40,158 nucleotides of DNA from Promethearchaeota archaeon (GTDB taxonomy: Archaea; Asgardarchaeota; Lokiarchaeia; Sigyniarchaeales; SOKP01): NCBI GenBank assembly GCA_011364975.1, contig RDOE01000024.1:1-40158 (forward strand), in the 5' to 3' direction. Every line of letters starts with the position of its first letter. The stretch's first letter is position 1. This document shows, one piece after another, positions 10,101 to 17,840 of this stretch. The notes beneath the pieces are model-generated. The model made no database searches, was not told the DNA's origin, and worked only from the letters and a program-made list of their open reading frames with translations. The position numbers and the translations under genes are program-made.

Positions 10101-11590
10101 TCATTCCTTACATCTTTGAGTTTTGCCTTTTCTTCAAAAAGTTTCTCAGATTGTACCTCTCTATCTGAAACAACAATCTTTTCAAATAAAAAATCTAAAT
10201 AGAAAAAATATTTAGTTCTAAATAAGAAACCTTTTTTAGCTCTTATCTCACCTGTAAAGAAATGGTTTTTAATCAATTCTTCTATAATCGGAAAGATATC
10301 CTCTTTCAATTTCAATGGCTCATAATGATACGATGATTTATACTTTTTAAAAATATCTGAAAGTGAAATAATACTATTTTCACTTAACTGAGAATACACC
10401 TCTTTAATAAGAATCTTCTTTCCTTGGCTCAATTTATCCAATAACCTTTCAAACTCAAAATTATTGTCAATAACTTTTAATTCAATTGTATAACTGAGAT
10501 TAATATAAGTTATTATCTCATCGATCCCGTGACTTAAACCAAAAGTATTCTTTAGTTGATTAATATCTATAAATGCTGAATCCTCTAAACGTTGAAACAA
10601 AACTCTTTCAATTTCTTCAATAAACTTAGACCATATTAGTGAAAGAATTATAACTACTTGTGAAAGTGCTACTATAGTAAGAAGATCATGAGGTTTATTA
10701 TTTGAGAATAATTCTTTTAAGCTTAGACTAATATAGGAAAAAACCTTAGCTGGGTTATAGTCTATTAACCATGAGTAATTTTCTAATACATTAATAATCC
10801 AAAAAGTTGTCTCTAGATCAGAGGCTTCAGAATTTAAACTAAAACCACCATTTGGTTCCTGTATTTGATATAGATATTGTAAATCTTTTTCTTTTACTTC
10901 AGAATCTGAATCAAAATATTTTAAAAAAAGAAGTTTGAAAACTAATGCAAGATCTTTCTTTTTTACCGTAAGAAAAGCCCTGAATCGTTCCTTATATAGT
11001 CTTATATCTATTCCTAATAACGTATATATTTCAATTACATAATAAAAGGTTTGTTCTTCAGGAAGTATCTTACATTTATCACAATTTTTATCTAAACAAT
11101 GTATAAAACTATTTCCTTTAAGATGCTCATTTAAAAAATTTCTAATTTTCCTGATATTTTCATTCTGGCCTCGCGAGGAGAGATATTCTTCAAGTAAACC
11201 TAGAATATTTAGAGATATCAAACTATAATATAATGACCATATATCTGGAATTGATGAAGAGCCTGGTTGTAATTTAAAACCTAGTTGGTCTTTTTCAATT
11301 ATATCAACTTCACAACTTAAAATAAAGTGATATAACTCATCTTTAGATACCCCAATATTCTGCTTTAAATATTTTCTAAGAAGCAAAAACCAAAATATAG
11401 TCTCTAAACTTAGATTTGGCTCATCTAATAAATTCTTATTCCAATAAGAGTAGATACTTAATACTTTATCATATTGAGATAAGAAAAAAGATTTAATTTC
11501 ATCGCTTTTTTTTAAAGTAAAGGATCTAAATGGTTCCTTTTTAAATTGTGTTATATACGGATAAGCTGTTTTGTTTTCAACGTTTACCAA
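7178..11590 (-). CDS. Giant coiled-coil protein with N-terminal toroid repeats and C-terminal membrane hairpin
   Basis: This 1470-residue protein has several regions. Residues 40-330 carry repeats like the alpha/alpha toroid of prenyltransferase and squalene cyclase families, for example LGFKLQPGSSS and QEPNGGFSL near 247, each followed by an amphipathic helix. Residues 340-450 look like one or more winged helices. Residues 480-1330 are almost wholly Lys/Glu/Ile-rich heptad sequence with few Pro or Gly, so a very long coiled coil. Near 1345-1385 another winged-helix-like stretch precedes two hydrophobic segments (about 1420-1438 and 1446-1463). The protein ends in a basic tail (KKRKEKK), as in tail-anchored proteins. 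Translation appears to start at TTG (11590), with no nearby ATG. It has no catalytic motif and its function is unknown. A structural, tethering or membrane-organising role is inferred from architecture only. Confidence 0.8.
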   Translation of the reverse strand: MVNVENKTAYPYITQFKKEPFRSFTLKKSDEIKSFFLSQYDKVLSIYSYWNKNLLDEPNLSLETIFWFLLLRKYLKQNIGVSKDELYHFILSCEVDIIEKDQLGFKLQPGSSSIPDIWSLYYSLISLNILGLLEEYLSSRGQNENIRKIRNFLNEHLKGNSFIHCLDKNCDKCKILPEEQTFYYVIEIYTLLGIDIRLYKERFRAFLTVKKKDLALVFKLLFLKYFDSDSEVKEKDLQYLYQIQEPNGGFSLNSEASDLETTFWIINVLENYSWLIDYNPAKVFSYISLSLKELFSNNKPHDLLTIVALSQVVIILSLIWSKFIEEIERVLFQRLEDSAFIDINQLKNTFGLSHGIDEIITYINLSYTIELKVIDNNFEFERLLDKLSQGKKILIKEVYSQLSENSIISLSDIFKKYKSSYHYEPLKLKEDIFPIIEELIKNHFFTGEIRAKKGFLFRTKYFFYLDFLFEKIVVSDREVQSEKLFEEKAKLKDVRNDIYNMILKLKSTVPQIKEEIESYLYLEEIEYAKERLKFILRNALMEADFLNENIESSFNQNLNYINLQAVLASDIKQWNNAYALLKSRLIELNSYLQQEIKEKEELRKFDNLLDELDNKVYDIQDYITRELDLFKNYISEILEDGYSEEKFNLIIKAFTTISDYMNKSDNAIYRISHQITSKEKKIIKKHKKVIDNWVDFKEKYDSEFKDYTNGFEFFNRVNGGIFSIKDDIRAEILKIKEASRDRVKSNQFQEAFDLIKSESEILLSQKTDQIKEVKNIIKKEAKFKQKLYPFYKYLQEKLESLEENILELIAEQVESLRDKVLEERNKANIQDFNSFINNSIQNFKGKIENVKKLIDISKIKRIDEVNKVFDEILADFEVNNKNFAKKYNDLKELIMNYDENSISVKQYENYKNYFQNEIENLKEEYINNMISEQILIISREENSDTIDIKELSNKINIKCKLLIPKLKDLIEIAKIQGDLFEDKKELLVHTEEYYKNKELRNFVEKKILKAYQEAVGKILALYDSCIKNKTLGVNTLEIQNRISDVRNLEVLMNNQIKNKVKELNIDEKRSENIALKQDIDSIISNNKLALENIGKNLTIFKELQIFIDQEYSVVKLELEKIYTKILEFVVKIETYDKLRELIDDKNKKLEDRIRITELSINEKLKSTLSTSYESKKFETEIREYYVRKKNELNEIYNNKVEIVDERINIQKFEKNRNELINNLNKRRIHFSQLLGTLQARIEDFIETEQFKRAYLKVIKRQKDIEEEIKRTNKNIRVLIRDYSKQTRDFETRNKHIIDDFELFLKEFNEILKEKIKVAEESILKSYITMAIKAVANEYLTLSFLQNELKIKKPLIQHHIISLISAGELPGKYDPNLGLYYENPEVLNGLNESELEVIKKMNFRFYMFYNQFRNFTKQNYTIFTFVAALLSITLSLSTVTGGDPSIFLILIVCAVAIIIYIYYKKRKEKKI

Positions 11591-11720
11591 CTAGTTAAAA
11601 CCCCAATCTTCTTTTTGATAATAATAATAAACTGATAATTTATTTTTTTGCTTGACTAAAATAATTTAATCTGCTGATAACTAATAATAAGCGTCTAAGA
11701 TTTTGTATTTATGACCAAAT

Positions 11721-11729
11721 ATTATATAA
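11721..11729 (+). promoter_or_regulatory. TATA-like box of the FGGY kinase gene
   Basis: ATTATATAA lies 31 bases before the ATG at 11761. A start site near 11750 would leave a leader of about 10 bases. Confidence 0.45.
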
Positions 11730-11760
11730 GGTAATATAATTAAAGGACTAATTATCAAAA

Positions 11761-13242
11761 ATGAGTATTTTAGCAATTGATTTAGGAACTCAAAGCATTC
11801 GCGCTGCGATTGTAGAGATAAATGGTTCGATTAAGGCATTAACTCAAATACAACAAGAAGTAAATACACCCCATCCTGGGTGGGCTCAACAAAAACCTGA
11901 AACTTGGTGGAAATTGACTAAAACTGCTATTCAACATGTAATTTCTCGTGTAAAAAATGAAATAATTTCAATTCAAGGAATATGTACATGTGGCCAGATG
12001 CATGGACCAGTAGGCGTTGATAAACAAGGTAATATTACTACGGAATGGACTCAAATATGGATGGATAAAAGATGCGAATCCATTTGTAATGAGTTTAGGA
12101 ATGAATATGATGAAAACGAGCTAGCCAATGCAATCACTGGCAATCCTATAACAACTGGATGGCCTGGAGTTAAAATTAGATGGATTAAAGATAACGAACC
12201 AAAAGTATATAATAATTCACGCTGGTTTTTGGTACCTAAAGATTTTATTAATTTTAAGTTGACTGGAATTCCTGCTACCGATCCAAGTGAGGCATCAGGG
12301 ACTTTTCTTTATGATTATAAGATTGATAATTATTCTGATAAGATGGCTAACATATTATGTGTTGATTTAGAAAAGTTTGCTCCCATTTATAATTCGTATG
12401 ATATCATCGGAACAGTCTCCAATGAAGTTTCTCAAGAGCTTGGGATTCCATCAAATATTCCAGTTATCGCAGGGGGTGGAGATTTTATTGTTTCGTTATT
12501 AGGTTTAGGTTTAATAGATGATAGTACAGCTGTTGACATGACTGGAACAAGTACCTTATTTGTGGTTCATAAAGATCATCCCATTATTCATCCTCTTGTA
12601 CAAAATTTAAGGCATGTAGTTAAAGGGTGGGTTCCCTTTACAATATTAGATTGTGGAGGATTAAGTATGCAATGGTATAAAGAATTCTTAGATTCAATGT
12701 GTAATAAGGAAGTCTCTTTTGAAGAAATGATAAATATGGCAGAAAAGATTCCTGTTGGCAGCGAAGGATTACTATTTTATCCATATATGTTAGGAGAAAG
12801 ACGTAAGGAGAATATACTTGGTCGAGGGAGCTTCTATGGTCTTACATTAAATCATAAAGCATCACATTTTACTAGAGCTATAATGGAGGGTGTTGCGTTA
12901 GCTCTTGGAAAAGATGTACAAAACTTTAAAGATGTTGGTGTAGGAGTAAAAAAAGTATATTGTCTAGGTGGCGCAACAAGAAATAAACTACTTTATCAAA
13001 TTAAAGCAAACGTAATGCAATTACCGCAAATATTGACTGATCAACCTGAATCTAGCCTAAAAGGATGTGGGTTGTTAGCGGCTTATGGTCTTCATTTAAT
13101 TAAAGATTTCAATACTTATCTTCAAGAAAATGACACTAAGAAAACAATTATTAACCCTAGTCCTAATTTAACAAAACAATACGAAAAAATACAAAAAGAA
13201 TTCAATAAAATGTATGATCATATGCTCGGATACTGGTCTTAG
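11761..13242 (+). CDS. xylB: FGGY-family carbohydrate kinase, xylulokinase-like
   Basis: This 493-residue protein has the length and motifs of xylulokinase. The phosphate-1 loop is DLGTQSIRAAIV (6-17). PHPGWAQQKPETWW matches the family signature near residue 37, GQMHG follows, and GGGDFIVSLLG places the likely catalytic base at D241. VDMTGTS is the phosphate-2 region and LGGATRN the C-terminal adenosine motif. Xylulokinase phosphorylates D-xylulose to xylulose 5-phosphate. FGGY members for other ketoses or polyols can look alike, so the sugar is a best guess. The gene starts about 170 bases from the divergent coiled-coil gene and shares no operon with the GH4 gene 7 kb upstream. Confidence 0.85.
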   Translation: MSILAIDLGTQSIRAAIVEINGSIKALTQIQQEVNTPHPGWAQQKPETWWKLTKTAIQHVISRVKNEIISIQGICTCGQMHGPVGVDKQGNITTEWTQIWMDKRCESICNEFRNEYDENELANAITGNPITTGWPGVKIRWIKDNEPKVYNNSRWFLVPKDFINFKLTGIPATDPSEASGTFLYDYKIDNYSDKMANILCVDLEKFAPIYNSYDIIGTVSNEVSQELGIPSNIPVIAGGGDFIVSLLGLGLIDDSTAVDMTGTSTLFVVHKDHPIIHPLVQNLRHVVKGWVPFTILDCGGLSMQWYKEFLDSMCNKEVSFEEMINMAEKIPVGSEGLLFYPYMLGERRKENILGRGSFYGLTLNHKASHFTRAIMEGVALALGKDVQNFKDVGVGVKKVYCLGGATRNKLLYQIKANVMQLPQILTDQPESSLKGCGLLAAYGLHLIKDFNTYLQENDTKKTIINPSPNLTKQYEKIQKEFNKMYDHMLGYWS

Positions 13243-13366
13243 CAATATTTGAACTTAATGCAACCAGAATAAAAAATCAAAAAAACCTAAACATAATGGG
13301 GGTCACTTTTAAAACTCAGTGTAGAATTTATCCCCATATTATCATACATTAAAGCTATTTTAATGA

Positions 13367-13531
13367 TCACGACTGGTTGGAATCAACCAGATGGAATAAA
13401 TCCAAGAACAATGTTAAAGGCAATATCAATGATCTACTCGCATTCACATCATCATTTTTGACATCAATCACAGCTTCTAATAAATCATTGACAATAGAGT
13501 CTCCTGCTTTTATGTTGATTAAGTTGTCCAA
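13367..13531 (-). pseudogene. Possible gene remnant in a 496-base gap between convergent genes
   Basis: The 13243-13738 gap holds no full gene. On the minus strand a 54-residue frame opens at TTG (13531) and ends at TGA (13367). It reads like ordinary protein (DNLINIKAGDSIVNDL, then EAVIDVKNDD) and not like random AT-rich translation. It has no clear ribosome binding site and no recognised family, so a decayed gene or a small unknown protein are both possible. A tight hairpin, CTGGTTG-GAAT-CAACCAG at 13373-13390, overlaps its end. The rest of the gap is AT-rich, with a T-run on the minus strand that may end the downstream operon's mRNA. Confidence 0.25.
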
Positions 13532-13738
13532 ATTATGTAAATAATATAGAATTTTAATATTAATTCAATCGTTTACTATTATAACCTATACTTTATAACT
13601 TATAAATAACCCAAAGCTTTTCCTTTATAGATTAACTCTATACCAATCTAAACTCTTTCAGTTTTAAAAAGAACATCAAAAGTAGTATAATGGAAAAAAG
13701 ATTTACAATAGAAAAGAAAAAAGGATTATAAATTAATT

Positions 13739-15259
13739 TCACTTCTTATAAGCAAGAATTTGCTCCAAAGTGGGTTTTTCAAGTATATTTAAAAGCTTGA
13801 ATTCATCAATCATTTGCAGAAGGCCGTATACCTTTAATCCATGGTTGTAAAGTTCATTAGCGTCGTATAAATTTCTGTAGCAGAATGGACATTCGGTTGT
13901 AATAATGTCTGCATTTATCGCATTAGCTTCGTCTAAACGTAAACTTGAGGTTCTTAGAGAGAATTCAGGATATCCTGCTCTCACACCACCGCCTGCACCA
14001 CAGCAGAAACTATTTAATTTAATGCGATACATTTCAGTAAACTTAATTCCAACATCCCTTTCTAATGCTTTGAGAATAATTCTTGGAATTTCATACCATG
14101 CGTCAATCATTTGATCTATTTTACGCATATCAAACATTAAATTCTTGGATTCTTCGATTACTTTTTGTTCCATTTCAATAGCAAAATGACGACCCAAGTG
14201 GCAGGGATCATGATATGTTACCACTTTTCCTTTTAGGTCCTTGTTTGGTTTGAATTTGATTTCACCTTCAAATTTACTTAATTTCTCATAATCAGCTTCC
14301 AAAGCTTTTAATTCCGCTTCAATTCTTTTATCTGGCTTTTCTTTAAGTTTCTTCTTCAAGGAATCAATCTTAACTGGTAATTCTTTCTTCCGTTGAGGAA
14401 TTGAGATTAAATCAGAAATCAATTCAAACGCATGCATTGTTTTAAATGGAAGTTTTTCTTCTTTCATCCATTTAGGATAATCGTTTGTAATCGTCTTATA
14501 ACATCCCGCACAAGAGAAAAATACTAAGTCATATTTTTTAAAGGACTCAAGGTTCGCGTTCATTAATTCTTGTGCAGTATCGATTGCACCCACCCTAAAG
14601 AAAGGACTTCCACAACATCGTTCATCACCAACTAATGAAAAATCAATCCCTAATTGTTCCAAAATTTTGCACGTTGATACTGCAATGTAAGTTTGTCGAT
14701 AACTAGCCGTACACCCTACGAAATATCCAACTTTTGCTTCTTTATTATCAATATATTTCTCCAATCCCGCATCTTTTGCCCATTTAAAGCGCTCTTCAGC
14801 CTTTCCACCATAAGGATTATTGAGTTCCTTTACTAATCTTTGAACTAACTGATGTTTTTCAATTAACGGAATTCCGGCTTCCATACATGCCGCACGTAAT
14901 GCTTCAATAATGTCTACAGTTGGAATCTTGTTTTCACATTGAGCTGAACATTGCCCGCATGTAATGCAAGGCATTATAACATCTCGAACTTCTTCGCTAA
15001 ACTCTAAATCTCCGGATAAAATTGAGCGTGCTATCCATACTTTACCTGCATTCCAAAATGCTTCCCAACCGTATTCTATACCTGCTGGACAGGCATCAAC
15101 CATTCCTTCATAAAGAACAGTTCCCTGCTTACCAGTAAACTCTCCAATACCTTCTTTATCTGGTTCTCCAGAATATGCAAATCTACAAGCTTTACAGTGA
15201 ATACATTTAAAAATTTGTGGTTTTAATTCTTCTAATCTTTCCATTCCTGTTTTTGCCAT
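13739..15259 (-). CDS. GlcF/HdrD-like CCG-domain iron-sulfur protein (module 1)
   Basis: This 506-residue protein has two N-terminal [4Fe-4S] motifs: C19-x2-C22-x2-C25 with C57 in DACPAG, and C98-x2-C101-x2-C104-x3-C108. Two CCG domains follow, marked by ERCCGSPFFR with GCTASYR, and by FCCGAGGGVR with YHDPCHLGRH. This is the layout of glycolate oxidase subunit GlcF and the HdrD subunit of heterodisulfide reductase, which pass electrons from a flavoprotein to an acceptor. A Lys/Glu-rich stretch around residues 285-335 is inserted between the CCG domains. It is the second gene of an operon, 19 bases after the FAD oxidase gene, with a strong site (TAAGGAGGT) before the ATG. The final acceptor is unknown. 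Confidence 0.87.
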   Translation of the reverse strand: MAKTGMERLEELKPQIFKCIHCKACRFAYSGEPDKEGIGEFTGKQGTVLYEGMVDACPAGIEYGWEAFWNAGKVWIARSILSGDLEFSEEVRDVIMPCITCGQCSAQCENKIPTVDIIEALRAACMEAGIPLIEKHQLVQRLVKELNNPYGGKAEERFKWAKDAGLEKYIDNKEAKVGYFVGCTASYRQTYIAVSTCKILEQLGIDFSLVGDERCCGSPFFRVGAIDTAQELMNANLESFKKYDLVFFSCAGCYKTITNDYPKWMKEEKLPFKTMHAFELISDLISIPQRKKELPVKIDSLKKKLKEKPDKRIEAELKALEADYEKLSKFEGEIKFKPNKDLKGKVVTYHDPCHLGRHFAIEMEQKVIEESKNLMFDMRKIDQMIDAWYEIPRIILKALERDVGIKFTEMYRIKLNSFCCGAGGGVRAGYPEFSLRTSSLRLDEANAINADIITTECPFCYRNLYDANELYNHGLKVYGLLQMIDEFKLLNILEKPTLEQILAYKK

Positions 15260-15278
15260 TTTATTTTACCTCCTTAGT

Positions 15279-16763
15279 TTATGGAAGAGCTAATCTTCCA
15301 GGATGCATTATCATATTAGGATCAACGAGCTTTTTGAATGCTCTTAAATATTTCCAGTACATTCCCGCTTGATAATATGCTTGAATATGAACATAGGGAT
15401 CTGGTCTGTAATTAAGCCATCCTTGCTTGAGCCCATATTCGGTAGTTTCCATATTGAGTTGCTGTACTTTCTCAAAATCTGAATCTTTGGTAGAATCAAA
15501 GCAAACAATAGGCATACAAATAGCTTGTCTTCCTCTTTCTATGCTTGCAATCCAAATCACAGGCGGAAACCCATATTTCTCCATTGCTGCACAATACATT
15601 TCCGCAAATTTAGCACATTCGTTCCAAGGTGTATACCATGTAATAAATAAGAATCCAGCCTCCCAAAAAGAATAAGGAATTGCAATTTTGTTTGGTTTCT
15701 TCATTCTGCTCGCAATCTGTTTAGGATGAAGCTCCCATGGTTTCATTTCTTCTGGGTCCTTAGCCCTATTCTTTTTATAGTCCTCTGCCATACTATTAAT
15801 TCTCTTAACTACGTAATCTAATTCTTCTTGTGTTTGAGCCCAACACTCCCAATTCATCCACCATTTACTTACTCCGATCTCTTTATAAAATTCATAATCA
15901 TGTGGTACCTTATCTTTAGGCCAGCGTGCCATAACAAGAGGGTAATTTCCACCTTGGACCATGACTGTGTTATGGGCAATTCCGAATTCTTGTTTCGATA
16001 CTTCGAGAGTTAAGTCCTGCATATCATAGGGATTAGACATACCCCATGCTACAACGGTTTTGAATTTAGGATGAGGATAAATTTTAACAGCCGCTTTGGT
16101 GACTACACCAAATGCTCCTTGAGAACCCATTAAAAAGCTCCACATATCAGGACCAATTCCGTATTTATAGAAAGGTTTTGCAAACGGTAATGCCCAAGAA
16201 CCTGTTCTTACTACATCACCATTAGGAAATACTACTTCAGCACACATAAAGTTATCGCCTTGCGGCCCTACTGAACTAGTGTAAAGGGAAAATCCACGAT
16301 CTATTGCATCACCCATCACCGTTGCTGCCGGTGGGGCGCCATCTGCTATAGGAGGTGCCCAATTAGGATGGTGTTTATGCATATAAGCCCATAGTGATCC
16401 ATTAGTCACGCCTGGTTCTATAACTACATAGCGATTTTCTTCATCAATTTCTAGTATCCGATCCATTCTACTTAAATCTAAAAGAACACCACCAGGTTTA
16501 ATTGTAGGACACGCAAATCCGCCAGATAATCCTGCTGAAACAGGGCTAACTGCTATTTTTTCTGCTGAACAATAAATCAATATTTTGCGAATCTCTTCTG
16601 GATATTTTGGTCGTACGACTATGTCGGGTATTTGAGATTCTAAACCCATTACGGATTTGGCAAGATATGAGGCTGTGATGGCTTTATTATTGGTAGCGTA
16701 ATTTTTTCCTACGATACCAATCATAGCTTCTAAATCTTTCTCATCTGGTAATTTATAGCTCAT
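15279..16763 (-). CDS. GlcD-like FAD-binding oxidase (module 1)
   Basis: This 494-residue protein belongs to the FAD-linked oxidase family with a PCMH-type FAD domain. The FAD-binding stretch runs from VVRPKYPEEIRKIL through SPVSAGLSGGFA to VLLDLSRMDRI and VIEPGVTNGSL. A C-terminal substrate cap ends in VDPNMIMHPGRLALP, the usual end of GlcD-type enzymes. Such enzymes oxidise 2-hydroxy acids (glycolate, D-lactate) or related alcohols. The usual GGGTS-like loop is altered to SAGLSGG, and the central region is Trp-rich (KWWMNWECW), so the substrate may differ from classical GlcD. It is the first gene of a two-gene operon with the iron-sulfur partner. A pair of near-identical 21-base repeats lies upstream. 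Confidence 0.85.
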   Translation of the reverse strand: MSYKLPDEKDLEAMIGIVGKNYATNNKAITASYLAKSVMGLESQIPDIVVRPKYPEEIRKILIYCSAEKIAVSPVSAGLSGGFACPTIKPGGVLLDLSRMDRILEIDEENRYVVIEPGVTNGSLWAYMHKHHPNWAPPIADGAPPAATVMGDAIDRGFSLYTSSVGPQGDNFMCAEVVFPNGDVVRTGSWALPFAKPFYKYGIGPDMWSFLMGSQGAFGVVTKAAVKIYPHPKFKTVVAWGMSNPYDMQDLTLEVSKQEFGIAHNTVMVQGGNYPLVMARWPKDKVPHDYEFYKEIGVSKWWMNWECWAQTQEELDYVVKRINSMAEDYKKNRAKDPEEMKPWELHPKQIASRMKKPNKIAIPYSFWEAGFLFITWYTPWNECAKFAEMYCAAMEKYGFPPVIWIASIERGRQAICMPIVCFDSTKDSDFEKVQQLNMETTEYGLKQGWLNYRPDPYVHIQAYYQAGMYWKYLRAFKKLVDPNMIMHPGRLALP

Positions 16764-16879
16764 ATTTTCTTACCCCTAACTTAATCTTTCAATTTTTTGA
16801 TAATTATCTTTAAATAATTTATTATTTTGGAAAATTAACTACTGAATATTAAATTTTCTTTGTCTTAAATTAATAAAGG

Positions 16880-16939
16880 TAAGACGGAATGTTATAATTT
16901 AATTTTAAAAGGCTAAAATAAGACGAAAAATTATAATTT
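16880..16939. repeat. Pair of 21-base direct repeats upstream of FAD oxidase module 1
   Basis: The 389-base gap 16764-17152 holds no gene. Two copies of a 21-base sequence (TAAGACG, four or five variable bases, then TTATAATTT) lie at 16880-16900 and 16919-16939 and agree at 18 of 21 positions. Their starts are 39 bases apart. They lie 117-176 bases before the FAD oxidase start and could be regulator sites. The rest of the gap is AT-rich. On the minus strand, AAATTATTTAAAG near 16810-16825 is a TATA-like candidate. Confidence 0.45.
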
Positions 16940-17152
16940 TTCATGAAATAATGATGGATTATCGGTAAATGTTTAACGGAGTGAGTTAACTTTCAGTCAT
17001 CTTAAACTATTTTTTTAAAGCAAATTATTTGAACTAAAGGTTATATTACCACATAATTAAATCAATTAATAGAAAGCGCTCTTTTTATATCATTATGTAA
17101 CTTTTTTACATTAACCAGTTTTTCTAAAAACACTAAAGCATATCTGATCTAT

Positions 17153-17668
17153 TTAATTGGTTTTCTGGAGAATATTGGGATATCCACTTTTATGATCATT
17201 TAATCTTATTAATTGTGATAATTTTTCTCTTCTATTTTTATCTTTTAAAATATATTTTTGAAACATCTTGTTATCATCATCAATGATTTCCCAGAATTCT
17301 TTATATATACTCCTTATAATTCTGTCAGTTTGTTCTTCAGATGAACGAAATTTCGCAGTTTTTTTCGGAATATTTCTTTTTGGATTTCTTTTATAAAGCT
17401 CCAATCCATTCATAAAAGCATTTTTTGAATCGATTAATAATTTTTTGTTCATTTCTAACTCAAAATCTACTTTCTGATATCCTCGTATATTGAAAGCTTT
17501 ATCAATAAATATTTGGAAATGATGGTTACATACTTTTCCTTTAGGTATTGAAACTGTGCTTAAATGAGAAGAGCTATTTATAATTTTAAGAGGAAGGTTT
17601 ATAATTTCTTTAGATTTACAAATTGGGCATATTATCTGGACTTTTTTAATTTGTTCTTCAATGAGCAT
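17153..17668 (-). CDS. Small zinc-binding protein with an N-terminal domain shared with the 21069-21965 gene
   Basis: This 171-residue protein is not assigned to a named family. Its first 65 or so residues form a domain with IICPICKSKEIINLP, then SKGxVCxH-type residues (KVCNHHFQIFIDK) and FNIRGYQKVDF. The Cys pair and the later Cys/His suggest a zinc site. The same pattern (CPxCK, VCxHxF, IDKxF, VRxY, xxDFxxE) opens the 298-residue protein at 21069-21965. The C-terminal 100 residues are basic and helical (RNPKRNIPKKTAKFRSSEEQ) without a known domain. It is transcribed away from the acyl-CoA synthetase gene and apparently alone. Its function is unknown; an RNA, DNA or protein-binding adaptor is conceivable. 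Confidence 0.7.
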   Translation of the reverse strand: MLIEEQIKKVQIICPICKSKEIINLPLKIINSSSHLSTVSIPKGKVCNHHFQIFIDKAFNIRGYQKVDFELEMNKKLLIDSKNAFMNGLELYKRNPKRNIPKKTAKFRSSEEQTDRIIRSIYKEFWEIIDDDNKMFQKYILKDKNRREKLSQLIRLNDHKSGYPNILQKTN

Positions 17669-17840
17669 AGTTTTAAATAAGTTGCTTTATAATTTTTTAG
17701 GAATAATAGATGTTGTTCTAAATCTTTCAATTTAAAATCCTTTATTTTTACCTAACCTACTTTTCATTTATTTAAACTAAATTTTATTTTCGATATTTAA
17801 TGATATTAACTACCATATAAAAACCCGAAAATTTACTATT

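Noticed and set aside
13905..14114. Plus-strand reading frame inside the iron-sulfur gene
   Set aside because: It lies opposite the CCG domain of a well-supported protein and has no start signal.
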